NCBI GenBank assembly: GCA_963838385.1
Contig: CAWIRE010000006.1
Location: 744,001 to 808,000, forward strand
Source of the DNA: DAHUYF01 sp963838385
GTDB lineage: Bacteria; Pseudomonadota; Alphaproteobacteria; ATCC43930; CGMCC-115725
Reading direction: 5' to 3'
Length of the DNA: 64,000 bases
The notes under the pieces are model-generated. The model worked only from the letters and a program-made list of their open reading frames with translations, did no database searches and was not told where the DNA came from. The translations under genes and the position numbers were made by a program. How positions within the stretch are numbered: position 1 is the first letter of the stretch; every line of letters starts with the position of its first letter. Shown here in pieces: positions 34,537-43,159 of this stretch.

Positions 34537-35013
34537 ATGGGGCCATCAGGGGGAGCACGCGCCGCGGTACTGGTGCTCGCGGCGTTGCTGGTCGGCTGCA
34601 CCGCGGCCGAGAGCGGCGGCGACGACAAGCCCGCCGGACCGGCCGCGGATGCGCCGCATGTGACGGTGCCGCCGGGAACCGCGCTGCCGGCCGGCTACCA
34701 TATCGACAGCGGCCGCTCGCTGATCCTCGGCGACGGCGAGAGCTGGACCGGCCGCCTCGCCTATTCCGCCACCGGCTCGGCCGACGACGTCTTCGAATTC
34801 CTGCGGCGCGAGATGCCGAAATTCGGCTGGACCGAGACCTATGCCGTCCGCTCCGAAGTCGATCTGCTGGGCTTCGCCTCCGAGCCGACCGGACGCGTCG
34901 CCAACATCCGCATCGAGCGCGGCTCGATGCTCGGCAGCACCCGCGTCGAGATGATCGTCTCGCCCGCCGCCGCGGCGCCCAAGCCGCCCGGCCGCGGCAG
35001 AGCGCCGCGCTGA
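34537..35013 (+). CDS. Putative lipoprotein, 158 residues
   Basis: A lipoprotein precursor with signal AAVLVLAALLVGC, where the cysteine after LVG is the lipidation site. The mature part has a segment VTVPPGTALPAGYHIDSGRS and a small alpha/beta region, DDVFEFLRREMPKFGWTETY, seen in proteobacterial DUF4810/DUF3568-like envelope proteins, though I cannot name the family with confidence. A GGGGGGAG site precedes the ATG at 34537. Function unknown; probably outer-membrane attached. Confidence 0.75.
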   Translation: MGPSGGARAAVLVLAALLVGCTAAESGGDDKPAGPAADAPHVTVPPGTALPAGYHIDSGRSLILGDGESWTGRLAYSATGSADDVFEFLRREMPKFGWTETYAVRSEVDLLGFASEPTGRVANIRIERGSMLGSTRVEMIVSPAAAAPKPPGRGRAPR

Positions 35014-35080
35014 CGCCGCGGCCGACCGGCTCTTCTTCGTGCCTTTTCGCCGCGCGAATGCCGCGACTTTGCCTAAAATT

Positions 35081-35113
35081 TTGCACAAACACCGGCGAAA
35101 GTTATCAATTGAT
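35081..35113 (+). promoter_or_regulatory. Candidate promoter with overlapping palindrome
   Basis: In an unusually AT-rich stretch, TTGCAC (35081-35086) and TATCAA (35103-35108) lie 16 nt apart, a fair sigma-70 promoter for the gene at 35170. The -10 region overlaps a perfect 10-bp palindrome, ATCAATTGAT (35104-35113), which could be an operator. Confidence 0.4.
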
Positions 35114-35169
35114 TAAAACGAAGAAGCGTAGAGTTGTCGCTCGTGACGCGCTGCACATGAGGCCCCGAG

Positions 35170-35634
35170 ATGTCGCAGATCTCGCTCCATGCACCGTTGT
35201 CTGGTTCGGTCTTCCAAGGCGCCAAAACCCTGCTCGGGCGGACGCCGCGCCGCCTGCGGGTGCTGGCGGCCGCCGCCCTGCTGCTGGCCGCCGGCTATCA
35301 GCTCTCCGCGGCGCTGCAGACGCCCGCGCAATCGATCCGGGATGAGCTCACCGCGGCGGGCGAGGACGCCGCCAGCATCCCCACTACGCGCAGCAGCAAT
35401 GACGTGCGCATGACGCTGGCGCGGCATTTCTCCGACCACGACGCCCGCATCGAGCCGGCGGGATTTCCGGCCGAGGTTGCGGTCGTCCTCGACGGCCTCG
35501 ACCGCGCTACCTGCCTCGAGGCGCGCCTGCTGGCGCGGCGCATCGAAGGCGACGTGGTCATCGCGCTCGACGGCTACGGCTCCGCTACCGATTGCGGCGC
35601 ACGCAACAAGATGACCTGGCACATCCTGCCCTAG
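35170..35634 (+). CDS. Hypothetical single-pass membrane protein
   Basis: A 154-residue protein with a basic N-terminal segment (GRTPRRLRV) followed by one hydrophobic helix, LAAAALLLAAGYQLSAAL, at about residues 32-49, then a soluble domain with two cysteines (RATCLEARLLA, SATDCGARNK) that could form a disulfide in the periplasm. I do not recognise the family. An AT-rich promoter-like region precedes it and copy C of the intergenic repeat follows directly. Confidence 0.6.
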   Translation: MSQISLHAPLSGSVFQGAKTLLGRTPRRLRVLAAAALLLAAGYQLSAALQTPAQSIRDELTAAGEDAASIPTTRSSNDVRMTLARHFSDHDARIEPAGFPAEVAVVLDGLDRATCLEARLLARRIEGDVVIALDGYGSATDCGARNKMTWHILP

Positions 35635-35757
35635 CGCGACGCCGCAGGCGTCGTCGCTGGCGGGCGCCAGCGGTTGCTCCTGAGCCTGTCGAAGGATGCA
35701 ACCGCGAAAGCCCGCACGGTGGGGGCTAGGCGAAGGCGCTGCGCGCCTTCGCCTAGC
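35635..35757 (+). repeat. Palindromic intergenic repeat, copy C with a loop insertion
   Basis: Third copy of the repeat. GGCGGGCGCCAGCGGTTGC and GCAACCGCGAAAGCCCGCACG match copies A and B, but the 3-nt loop between the arms is replaced by about 20 nt, TCCTGAGCCTGTCGAAGGAT, itself part of another common bacterial repeat (GAGCCTGTCGAAGG). A further hairpin, GGCGAAGGCG-ctg-CGCGCCTTCGCC, ends the block. It lies between convergent genes. Confidence 0.75.
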
Positions 35758-35759
35758 GA

Positions 35760-37027
35760 TCACGCCGCCTCGGCCGCCGGCGCGCGGCCGACCAGCAGAT
35801 AGCGCAGCGCCAGGCCGAGCAGGCCGAATCCCAGGATGATCGCCGCCATCGGCAGCGCGCTCGCGCTGTGCAGCGCGCCCACCAGCGCCGCCGCCGCCGC
35901 GCCCAGCCCGAATTGGAAGACGCCGAGCAGTGCCGACGCGACGCCGGCGGTCTGGCGATGCGGCGCCATGGCGAGCGCCACCGAGTTGGGCGTTACCACG
36001 CCGACGCAGGCAACATAGAGGAAGAGCGCCGCCGCGAGCCCCGCGGCGCCCGTCCGTCCCGTCGCCGCGGCGGCGACGAGCAGCAGCCCGGCGCCCACCT
36101 GCACCAGATTGGCGGCGACGAGCAGCGCGTCGGCGCTGTGCCGCCGCAGCAGCCGGTGATTGATCCGCGAGGCGAGCGTGATGCCGAACGCGTTGGCGCC
36201 GAACAGCCAGGCATAGTGCTGCGGCGCCAGGTGATGGAGGGTGATGAAGACGAAGGGCGAGCCGGCGATATAGGCGAACATGCCGCCCATGCTGGCGGCG
36301 CCGGACAGCGCATATCCCAGATACGGGCGGTCGAGCAGCAGCTTCAGATAGCGCGTCGCCACCGAGCCCGAGCGCCAGCGAGCGCACGCTCTCCTTGCGG
36401 TGCGTCTCCGGCAACCGCAGCCAGACCGCGAGCAGGCAGACGACGCCGAAGGCGGCCAGCACCCAGAAGATCACCTGCCAATCGAACCACAGCAGCAGAT
36501 ATCCCCCGATCAGCGGCGCGATGATCGGCGCCAGCCCCATCACCACCATCAGCGCGGTGAAGATGCGCGCCGCCTCCTGGCCGACGAAGAGGTCGCTGAC
36601 GACGGCGCGGGCGACCACCGCGCCGGCGCAGGCGCCGATCGCCTCGAGGAAGCGCAGCGCGCTGAGAATGCCGATGGCCGGCGCCAGCGCGCAGCCGACC
36701 GAGGCGCCGATATAGAGCGCGAGCCCGACATAAAGCGACGGCTTGCGGCCATAGCGGTCGGCGATCGGGCCATAGAAGGCCTGGCCCAGCGCGAATCCCA
36801 GGAAGAACGCCGCCAGCGTCCACTGCACGCGCGCGGCATCGGTGGCGAAGACCTGCTCCAGCCGCGGCATCGCCGGCAGGTACATGTCCGTCGCCAGCGG
36901 CGCGAAGGCGCTGAGGCCGCCCAGGATGAAGACGAGCTCGGCGCGCCGGGGCGCCGCGGTGGAGGAAGACGAGAGATCGCTCAGGGGGTTGATCCGCGCC
37001 GGCGCGAGATGGGAAGGCGGGCATCAT
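35760..37027 (-). pseudogene. Bcr/CflA-type MFS drug efflux transporter, two apparent +1 insertions
   Basis: A 12-helix MFS transporter split across frames. The central frame reads SDLSSSSTAAPRRAELVFIL...DMYLPAMPRLEQVF...GRKPSLYVGLALYIGASV to ESVRSLALG, then homology moves to another frame, VATRYLKLLLDRPYLGYAL, ending GRAPAAEAA at 35760. Removing one C of CCC at 36367-36369 (plus strand) joins them. The N-terminus lacks a start codon in its frame, but removing one G of GGGGG at 36984-36988 connects it to an ATG at 37027. The restored product is about 421 residues, normal for Bcr/CflA. Sequencing error is as likely as a real lesion. Confidence 0.8.
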
Positions 37028-37069
37028 GTAGGCGCCCCGCTACCGCGGCGCAATCCCCGCCGGCGCGGG

Positions 37070-37756
37070 TCAGCCGCTCGGCTGCCGCGGGGCCCGGAAC
37101 CGCAGCGCCAGCGCAACCAGCACGGCGGCGAGCGGCTGCAGGACGAGAATCCCGGGCTGATGCGTCACCAGCGCGCCCGCCAGCACGGCACCCGCGCCAT
37201 AGCTGCAGAACACCGCCGCCTGCCGCCAGGCGTCGAACGGCAAGGCCTCTCGGCGGCGAACCGCGGAGATCGCATGCATGATGATGCTGGTGAGCGTGGT
37301 GGTGACGACGACCGTGGGAATGCCGGGAAGATTGACCAGGCGCGCGGCGACGATCTGCAGCCCCATGCCCAGCGCCGCGAGCGTGATCAGCGGATAGAGA
37401 AGGCCGCCCGTGATCGGTCGGACGAAGCTGTACCAGAGGACGGCAAAGAGGCCGAGGCACAAGGCCTCGAGCCCGAGCACCTGCGCCACCGCCTGCGGCC
37501 GCTTCCCCTCGCCCTCCACCACCGTGCCGGCGACGATGCCCAGGACGAATCCCGCCAGCGCCGCCGCATGGGTCGCCGCCGGCGCCTGCCCTCGCCCCTG
37601 CCCCAACGCGAGCCCGAGCAGCGCGGTGTTGCCGGTCATGGCCGAGGTGAACACCTCGTCGAAAAAGAGAAAGCTCAGCACGTCGCTGCTGGCGGAGGCG
37701 AAGGCGAGAAGCGCCAGCGTCGCCTCGCTTCGCCCGAAGCTTCGCCGCTGCGCCAT
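37070..37756 (-). CDS. DUF1275 (YoaK family) membrane protein
   Basis: A 228-residue membrane protein of the YoaK/DUF1275 family. It opens with LALLAFASASSDVLSFLFF and the hallmark FTSAMTGNTALLGLALGQG, followed by about six hydrophobic segments. The family is widespread and its transport function is unproven. It lies 9 nt from the PAS-domain gene on the same strand, upstream of the MFS gene. Confidence 0.82.
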   Translation of the reverse strand: MAQRRSFGRSEATLALLAFASASSDVLSFLFFDEVFTSAMTGNTALLGLALGQGRGQAPAATHAAALAGFVLGIVAGTVVEGEGKRPQAVAQVLGLEALCLGLFAVLWYSFVRPITGGLLYPLITLAALGMGLQIVAARLVNLPGIPTVVVTTTLTSIIMHAISAVRRREALPFDAWRQAAVFCSYGAGAVLAGALVTHQPGILVLQPLAAVLVALALRFRAPRQPSG

Positions 37757-37764
37757 GGCCGCGC

Positions 37765-38241
37765 TCAGCGGCGTCCGCGCTCGAAGCTGATGACCAGTAA
37801 GATCATGCTGACCTCCCTATCGTCCTCCGACAGCGGCAGCAGCACGTTCTCGCAGCGCGTCAGATGGGGCTCCGGTCCGACATAGGGCGGGCTGCGCGAT
37901 AGCGGCGCCTTGCGCCGCACCACCTCCTCGCAATTGCCCCAGACGACGCTGTCCTTGCCCTTCCCGGGCACCTCCGAAAAGCGCAAACCGGTATAGTCGC
38001 GCGCGACGATGGCCCGCACCTCGGTGCCGATCAGGCGATAGCGGAAATCGAGCGGCTCCGGCAACACGTCGATGAGCATGACATAGGGCAGCAGCTGCGG
38101 CATCTCGACGGGGTCGATGTCGCGCCGCGACGGCATCGCGCGGCCGGCGCGCTTCCCCTGCCAATAGGCGAAGGCCTGCCTGAGACGCGGCGCGGAGAGC
38201 TGGGAGGGATCGAAGACGGTCGGCATCGCCGGGCGGAGCAT
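37765..38241 (-). CDS. PAS_5-type PAS-domain protein
   Basis: A 158-residue single PAS protein of a kind common in alphaproteobacteria: LRQAFAYWQGKRAGRAMPSR, RDIDPVEMPQLLPYVMLIDV and FRYRLIGTEVRAIVARDYTG. It has no output domain and probably senses a ligand for a partner. A Met at residue 6 (MPTVFDPSQ) may be the real start. It heads a unit with the DUF1275 gene. Confidence 0.8.
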   Translation of the reverse strand: MLRPAMPTVFDPSQLSAPRLRQAFAYWQGKRAGRAMPSRRDIDPVEMPQLLPYVMLIDVLPEPLDFRYRLIGTEVRAIVARDYTGLRFSEVPGKGKDSVVWGNCEEVVRRKAPLSRSPPYVGPEPHLTRCENVLLPLSEDDREVSMILLVISFERGRR

Positions 38242-38372
38242 AGTCCTTGGTGGCCGCCGCTACTATGAGAGCACAAAGGTTAACACCACCCTCCGCGGGA
38301 GCGTTACCCGGGGGAGCGACACCCTCTCCGGTTGCAGGTGGACACCGAAAAATCAGCGTTCCCGCCGCCGTG

Positions 38373-38831
38373 TCAGCGCGCCGCCGGATCGCCTGCCAGC
38401 TCGCTGGCCGACACGGCCCGCATCATGCTGCGCATCGCGCGGCTGCGCTCGGCGCCGAACACCGCCTCGAACTGCGCCTGCGCCTTCGCCCAGCCCTTGA
38501 CCGCCTCGGCGAGCCGCGCCGCCCCGGCCTCGGTCAGGCGCAGCTCCTTGCTGCGGCGGTCGGCGCGGTCGGTGACCGCGGCGACGAGACCCTCGCGCTG
38601 CAGCGGCTGGATGTTGCGGCCGAGCGTGGTGCGATCCATGACCATCTCGCGCGCCAGCGCGTTGATGCTCATCGGCCCCAGGCGCTTCAGCTTCGCCAGC
38701 ATCGAGAATTGCGTCGTGCGCAGCCCCACGGGCGCCAGGCATTGGTCATAGAACTGGCTCACATGGCGCGCCGCCTGGCGCACCGCGAGGCAGTTGCACA
38801 GCTCGGCCTTCAGCTCGGTGTCCTCGGTCAT
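38373..38831 (-). CDS. MarR family transcriptional regulator
   Basis: A 152-residue MarR protein beginning MTEDTELKAELCNCLAVRQA. The winged-helix core is LRTTQFSMLAKLKRLGPMSI, then LAREMVMDRTTLGRNIQPLQ with the wing TDRADRRSKELRLTEAG. The start at 38831 is chosen because GAGGAGG precedes it; an in-frame ATG at 38849 would lie inside a large palindrome (38846-38879) that looks like its operator. It is divergent from a thiolase, which it likely controls along with itself. Confidence 0.87.
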   Translation of the reverse strand: MTEDTELKAELCNCLAVRQAARHVSQFYDQCLAPVGLRTTQFSMLAKLKRLGPMSINALAREMVMDRTTLGRNIQPLQREGLVAAVTDRADRRSKELRLTEAGAARLAEAVKGWAKAQAQFEAVFGAERSRAMRSMMRAVSASELAGDPAAR

Positions 38832-38842
38832 CGCCTCCTCGC

Positions 38843-38879
38843 TTGACAAGCGTGTATATGCGCTTATATGGGCGCTTGT
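38843..38879. promoter_or_regulatory. Divergent promoter/operator between marR and thiolase genes
   Basis: A 34-nt dyad runs from ACAAGCG (38846-38852) to CGCTTGT (38873-38879), with internal ATAT repeats also placed symmetrically (TATAT near 38855, TATAT near 38865). TTGACA at 38843-38848 is a consensus -35 box reading toward the thiolase gene, so a bound MarR would block it. The dyad sits 15 nt from the MarR start codon. Confidence 0.65.
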
Positions 38880-38942
38880 ACCCTTGATGTCAACGCGCCG
38901 GGCGGTCTGAGCCAGTCCGGCCGGCCGCAGGAGGGCCTTGCC

Positions 38943-40133
38943 ATGGAATCATCCCATTCGGTGGTCATCGCCGCGCCGGTCCGCACCGCGATCGGCGCTT
39001 TCGGCGGCAGCCTCAAGGATTTGCCCGCCCCCGATCTCGGTGCCGTCGCCATCGGCGCCGCGCTGAAGCGCGCCGGCGTGGCGCCGGGCGAGATCGGCAC
39101 GACGGTGATGGGCCAGGTCATCCAGGCTGGCGCCAAGATGAACCCCGGCCGTCAGGCGGCGATCCGCGCCGGCCTGCCGGTGACGGTGCCGGCCATGACG
39201 GTGAACCGCGTCTGCGGCTCCGGCGCCCAGGCGATCGTCTCGGCGGCGCAGGAGATCCTGCTGGGCGGCATCGACGCCGCCATCGCCGGCGGCATGGAGA
39301 ACATGGATCAGGCGCCCTATCTGCTGGAGCGCGGCCGCTGGGGCTATCGCCTGGGCGACAGCCAGATCCGCGACGCCGTGACCCATGACGGGCTGTACGA
39401 CGCCTTCTCCGATCGCCCCTCGGGCTGGCACACCGAGGATCTGGTGCGGGAATACCAGGTGAGCCGCGAGGCGCAGGATGGCTGGGCGCTGCGCTCGCAG
39501 CAGCGTTTCGCCGCGGCCCAGGCCGCCGGCAAGTTCAAGCCGGAGATCGTCCCGGTCGAGCTGCGCGGACGCAAGGCCATCAGCCTCTTCGAGGCCGACG
39601 AGCACAATCGCCCCGACACGACGCTGGCCGCCCTGGCGGCGCTGAAGCCCGCCTTCCGCGAGGGCGGCACGATCACCGCCGGCAACGCGCCGGGCGTGAA
39701 CAGCGGCGCCGCCGCCATGGTGGTGGCCGACGCGGCCTGGGCGCAACAGCGCGGCCTCGCCGTCGCCGCGCGGCTGGTCTCCTATGGTATCGCCGCGGTC
39801 GAGCCCGGCATGTTCGGCCTCGGCCCCATCCCGGCGGTCAAGCAGGCGCTGGAGCGCGCCGGCTGGACCCTCGGCACGGTCGACCGCGTCGAGATCAACG
39901 AGGCCTTCGCCGCGATCGCCATCGTGGTCGCGCGCGAGCTCGGATTTCCCGAGGACATCGTCAACGTCGAGGGCGGCGCCATCGCCCACGGCCATCCCAT
40001 CGGCGCCACCGGCGCGGTGCTGACCACCCGCCTCATCCACTCGCTGCAGCGCGACGGGCTGAAGCGCGGCATCGTCACGCTGTGCATCGGCGGCGGCCAG
40101 GGCATCGCGCTCGCGATCGAGACCATCCACTAG
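38943..40133 (+). CDS. Acetyl-CoA acetyltransferase (thiolase)
   Basis: A 396-residue thiolase-family enzyme that condenses or cleaves acyl-CoA. The acyl-accepting cysteine is in MTVNRVCGSGAQAIVSA near residue 89, the histidine in GGAIAHGHPIGATGAVL near 352 and the second cysteine in VTLCIGGGQGIAL near 382. It fits PhaA/AtoB-like degradative or biosynthetic thiolases. ATG 38943 follows AGGAGGGCCTTGCC. A divergent MarR regulator and operator precede it, suggesting induction by a phenolic or acyl ligand. Confidence 0.92.
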   Translation: MESSHSVVIAAPVRTAIGAFGGSLKDLPAPDLGAVAIGAALKRAGVAPGEIGTTVMGQVIQAGAKMNPGRQAAIRAGLPVTVPAMTVNRVCGSGAQAIVSAAQEILLGGIDAAIAGGMENMDQAPYLLERGRWGYRLGDSQIRDAVTHDGLYDAFSDRPSGWHTEDLVREYQVSREAQDGWALRSQQRFAAAQAAGKFKPEIVPVELRGRKAISLFEADEHNRPDTTLAALAALKPAFREGGTITAGNAPGVNSGAAAMVVADAAWAQQRGLAVAARLVSYGIAAVEPGMFGLGPIPAVKQALERAGWTLGTVDRVEINEAFAAIAIVVARELGFPEDIVNVEGGAIAHGHPIGATGAVLTTRLIHSLQRDGLKRGIVTLCIGGGQGIALAIETIH

Positions 40134-40157
40134 CCGCCAGCCGCGGGGAAGACGGAC

Positions 40158-41102
40158 ATGCGCATTCTCGTGGTCGGCGCCGGCGCGATCGGCGGCTATT
40201 TCGGCGGGCGGCTGCTCGAGGCGGGACGCGATGCGACCTTCCTGGTGCGCCCGCGCCGCGCCGCCGCGCTGGCGCAGACCGGTCTCATCATCCGCAGCAA
40301 GTTCGGCGATGTCGATATACCGAGGCCGCCGACGGTCACCGCGGACGCGCTGGCGACAGCCTTCGATCTCGTGCTGCTGAGCTGCAAGGCCTACGACCTC
40401 GACAGCGCGATGGCGTCCTTCGCGCCGGCGGTGGGGCCGGCGACCGCGATCCTGCCGCTGCTCAACGGCATGCGCCATCTCGACCGGCTCGCGGCGCGCT
40501 TCGGCGACGAGCGCGTGCTGGGCGGCCAATGCCTGATCTCGACGGTGCCCGACACGCACGGCCGCATCCTGCATCTCAACGACACCCACAGCCTCACCTT
40601 CGGCGAGCGGGACGGCACGCGCTCGGCGCGCGCCGAGGCGATCGCGGCAGCGTTCTCGGCCGGCCGCTTCGAGACCCGGCTCAGCGAGGCGATCCTCCAG
40701 GAGATGTGGGAGAAATGGGTGTTCATCGCCGCCGGCGCGGGGATCACCTGCCTGATGCGCGCCGCGATCGGCGACATCGTCGCCGCCGGTGCTGCGCCGT
40801 TGGCGCTGGCGCTCTTCGAGGAATGCGCCGCCATCGCGGCCGGATCGGGCTTTCCGCCGCGCGCCGCTTTCCGGGAGCGGATGCGCGCCCTCTTCACCGC
40901 CCCGGGCTCGCCGCTCACCGCCTCGATGCTGCGCGACATCGAGCGCGGCGCGCCGACCGAGGCCGATCACATCCTCGGCGACCTGCTCGCCCGCGCCGCT
41001 CCCACGGCTCCCGAACGCTCGCTGCTGTCGATCGCCCACCGCCATCTCAAGGCCTATGAAGCCCGGCGCGCACGCGAAGCCGCCGCGACGCAGGCAAGCT
41101 GA
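40158..41102 (+). CDS. panE: 2-dehydropantoate 2-reductase (PanE/ApbA family)
   Basis: A 314-residue ketopantoate reductase-family protein. The NADP site is MRILVVGAGAIGGYFGGRLL at the N-terminus; the central part has LLSCKAYDLDSAMA and LPLLNGMRHLDRL, and the C-terminal helical domain contains MWEKWVFIAAGAGITCLMR, in line with the family lysine. Its product pantoate feeds vitamin B5 synthesis; panB, the enzyme just before it in that pathway, is 2 kb downstream on the same strand. Several paralogues in the family have other substrates, so the role is likely, not certain. Confidence 0.8.
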   Translation: MRILVVGAGAIGGYFGGRLLEAGRDATFLVRPRRAAALAQTGLIIRSKFGDVDIPRPPTVTADALATAFDLVLLSCKAYDLDSAMASFAPAVGPATAILPLLNGMRHLDRLAARFGDERVLGGQCLISTVPDTHGRILHLNDTHSLTFGERDGTRSARAEAIAAAFSAGRFETRLSEAILQEMWEKWVFIAAGAGITCLMRAAIGDIVAAGAAPLALALFEECAAIAAGSGFPPRAAFRERMRALFTAPGSPLTASMLRDIERGAPTEADHILGDLLARAAPTAPERSLLSIAHRHLKAYEARRAREAAATQAS

Positions 41103-41119
41103 CAGTCGAGGACACCGCC

Positions 41120-42571
41120 ATGCAGCCGAGCGAACCCGCGCTGCGCGAGGACGCGGCGCCACCCGCGCCTGCCCGGTACGATGCGCGCACCCGCCTGCTG
41201 CTCGAGGCGCCGATCGCCATCACGCTGCTGCGGCTTGCGGCGCCCAACATGCTGGTGATGCTGGCACAGGCCTCGACCGGGCTGATCGAGACCTATTTCA
41301 TCGGCAAGCTCGGCACCGATCCTCTGGCCGGCGTGGCGCTGGTCTTCCCGCCGCTGATGCTGATGCAGATGATGTCGGCCGGCGCCATGGGCGGCGGCAT
41401 CTCCTCCGCCATCGCCCGCGCGCTCGGCGCCGGCCGGCGCGGCGATGCCGATGCGCTGGCGCTGCACGCGCTCGTCCTCGCGCTGGGCTTCGCGCTCGTC
41501 TTCATGGCGGCACTGCTCGGCGGCGGGTCTTATCTCTACCGCGCGATGGGCGGCAGCGGCGGCGCGCTCGATGCGGCGCTCACCTACTCCAACGTGATCT
41601 TCGCCGGCGCGATCCTGGTCTGGGTGTTCAACTCGCTCGCCAATGTCATCCGCGGCACCGGCGACATGGCGACGCCGGCCATCGTCAATTGCGCGGGCGT
41701 CGCGGCGCTGATCCCGCTCTCGCCGTGCCTCATCTTCGGCTGGGGGCCGTTTCCGCGGCTCGGCGTCGCCGGCGGCGCCGTGGCGGTGCTGGCCTTCTAC
41801 GTCGTGGGCAGCCTCGTGCTGGCGGCCCATCTGCGCTCGGGCCGCAGTGTCGTCCGCCTCGCCTTTCGCGGCCTGCGCCTGCGCCGGGCGCTTTTTGCCG
41901 ACATCCTGCGCGTCGGCGCGGTGGCGGCGCTGGTCACGCTGCAGACCAACCTCACCATCGCCATCGCCACCGGCCTGGTCGGCCGCTTCGGCGCCGGCGC
42001 AATCGCCGGCTACGGCACCGGCTCGCGCCTCGAATATCTGCTGGTGCCGCTGGTCTTCGGGCTGGGCGGTCCGCTCATCGCCATGGTCGGCACCAATATC
42101 GGCGCCGGACAGCGCGAGCGCGCCTTGCGCACCGCCTGGATCGGCGCCGCCATCGCGGCGGGGCTCAGCGAGGCGATCGGGCTGGCCGCCGCCGCGGCGC
42201 CGGGCGCCTGGCTGCGGCTGTTCGACAATGATCCCGCCATGCTCGATGCGGGATCGCGATATCTCCATACCGTGGGTCCGGCCTATGGCTTCTTCGGCCT
42301 CGGCCTTGCTCTCTATTTCGCCGCGCAGGGCGCCGGGCGGCTGCTCTGGCCGCTGCTGGCGAATTTCGCGCGGCTCCTGATCGCGGCGGGGGGCGGCCTC
42401 CTGGCGCTGCGCTGGGGCGGCGACCTCAGCCACGTCTTCCTCGCCCTCGCCGTGGCGCTTGCGGCCTTCGGCCTGATCAACGCCGCCGCATTGGCCCCCG
42501 GCGCCTGGTTCGCCGGCGAGGCCGCGCCGCTTCGCTATGCTCCTTCGCTGCGCCGGAGTGACGCAGAATGA
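41120..42571 (+). CDS. MATE-family multidrug/sodium efflux transporter
   Basis: A 483-residue membrane protein with twelve predicted helices in two six-helix halves, typical of MATE antiporters: LRLAAPNMLVMLAQASTGLI, FNSLANVIRGTGDMATPAIV and FGLGGPLIAMVGTNIGAGQR are family patterns. It would export cationic drugs or metabolites in exchange for ions. It follows panE by 17 nt and probably shares its transcript. Confidence 0.9.
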   Translation: MQPSEPALREDAAPPAPARYDARTRLLLEAPIAITLLRLAAPNMLVMLAQASTGLIETYFIGKLGTDPLAGVALVFPPLMLMQMMSAGAMGGGISSAIARALGAGRRGDADALALHALVLALGFALVFMAALLGGGSYLYRAMGGSGGALDAALTYSNVIFAGAILVWVFNSLANVIRGTGDMATPAIVNCAGVAALIPLSPCLIFGWGPFPRLGVAGGAVAVLAFYVVGSLVLAAHLRSGRSVVRLAFRGLRLRRALFADILRVGAVAALVTLQTNLTIAIATGLVGRFGAGAIAGYGTGSRLEYLLVPLVFGLGGPLIAMVGTNIGAGQRERALRTAWIGAAIAAGLSEAIGLAAAAAPGAWLRLFDNDPAMLDAGSRYLHTVGPAYGFFGLGLALYFAAQGAGRLLWPLLANFARLLIAAGGGLLALRWGGDLSHVFLALAVALAAFGLINAAALAPGAWFAGEAAPLRYAPSLRRSDAE

Positions 42572-42707
42572 GCGGACACCAGCGCGCGGGGCGCCTCGCC
42601 GATGGCTAAAATACGCGACAAATGTTGGGCTTAATTGGAAGACTTTCCTGCGGCTTTTGAGCTATGGTCGCGTCCTCTCAGAAGCGTTTTCCCGAGGCGG
42701 CAGCGGC

Positions 42708-43052
42708 ATGAACATTGGCGATATGACGCTGTCGACGGCGCATCGGCCAATTGCTGCCGCCGTGACGCCGGACGCGCGCCGTCACCGGCGGAAAGCGGCG
42801 CTGTGGTCCGCTTTCCTCGACACCGGCGCCGGCGCCTTCGCCTGCGTGCTGCTGAACCTGTCGGACTCGGGCGCCATGCTCCAGCTCGCGGCGCCGCTGG
42901 CGCCGCAGCAGAAGGTGATGCTGGTGATGGAGCATTTCGGCACGCTGCGCGGCGAGGTGGTCTGGCGGCTCGCCGACAAGGGCAAGGTCGGCATCCGCTT
43001 CATCGACGCGCCGGATGACGTGGTCCGTCTTTTCGACGGCGCGCTTCTCTGA
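42708..43052 (+). CDS. PilZ-domain protein
   Basis: A 114-residue PilZ-like protein with RRHRRKAALW near residue 27, LLNLSDSGAMLQLAAPL and a final strand VGIRFIDAPDDV. RxxxR and (D/N)xSxxG motifs are present (RRHRR; NLSDSG), so cyclic-di-GMP binding is plausible. The ATG at 42708 is chosen because the extension upstream has no family resemblance. It lies alone between the MATE gene and panB, after a relatively AT-rich stretch that may hold its promoter. Confidence 0.75.
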   Translation: MNIGDMTLSTAHRPIAAAVTPDARRHRRKAALWSAFLDTGAGAFACVLLNLSDSGAMLQLAAPLAPQQKVMLVMEHFGTLRGEVVWRLADKGKVGIRFIDAPDDVVRLFDGALL

Positions 43053-43159
43053 TGTGACGGACAAGGACGGAAGCGGCGCCCTTCCCCGCGCGCGCTGCCC
43101 GGGGTAAAGACCGCCCGTTCACCGGCGGTGCCGCCGCCGTCCGCCAGGAGTTCCCCGAG

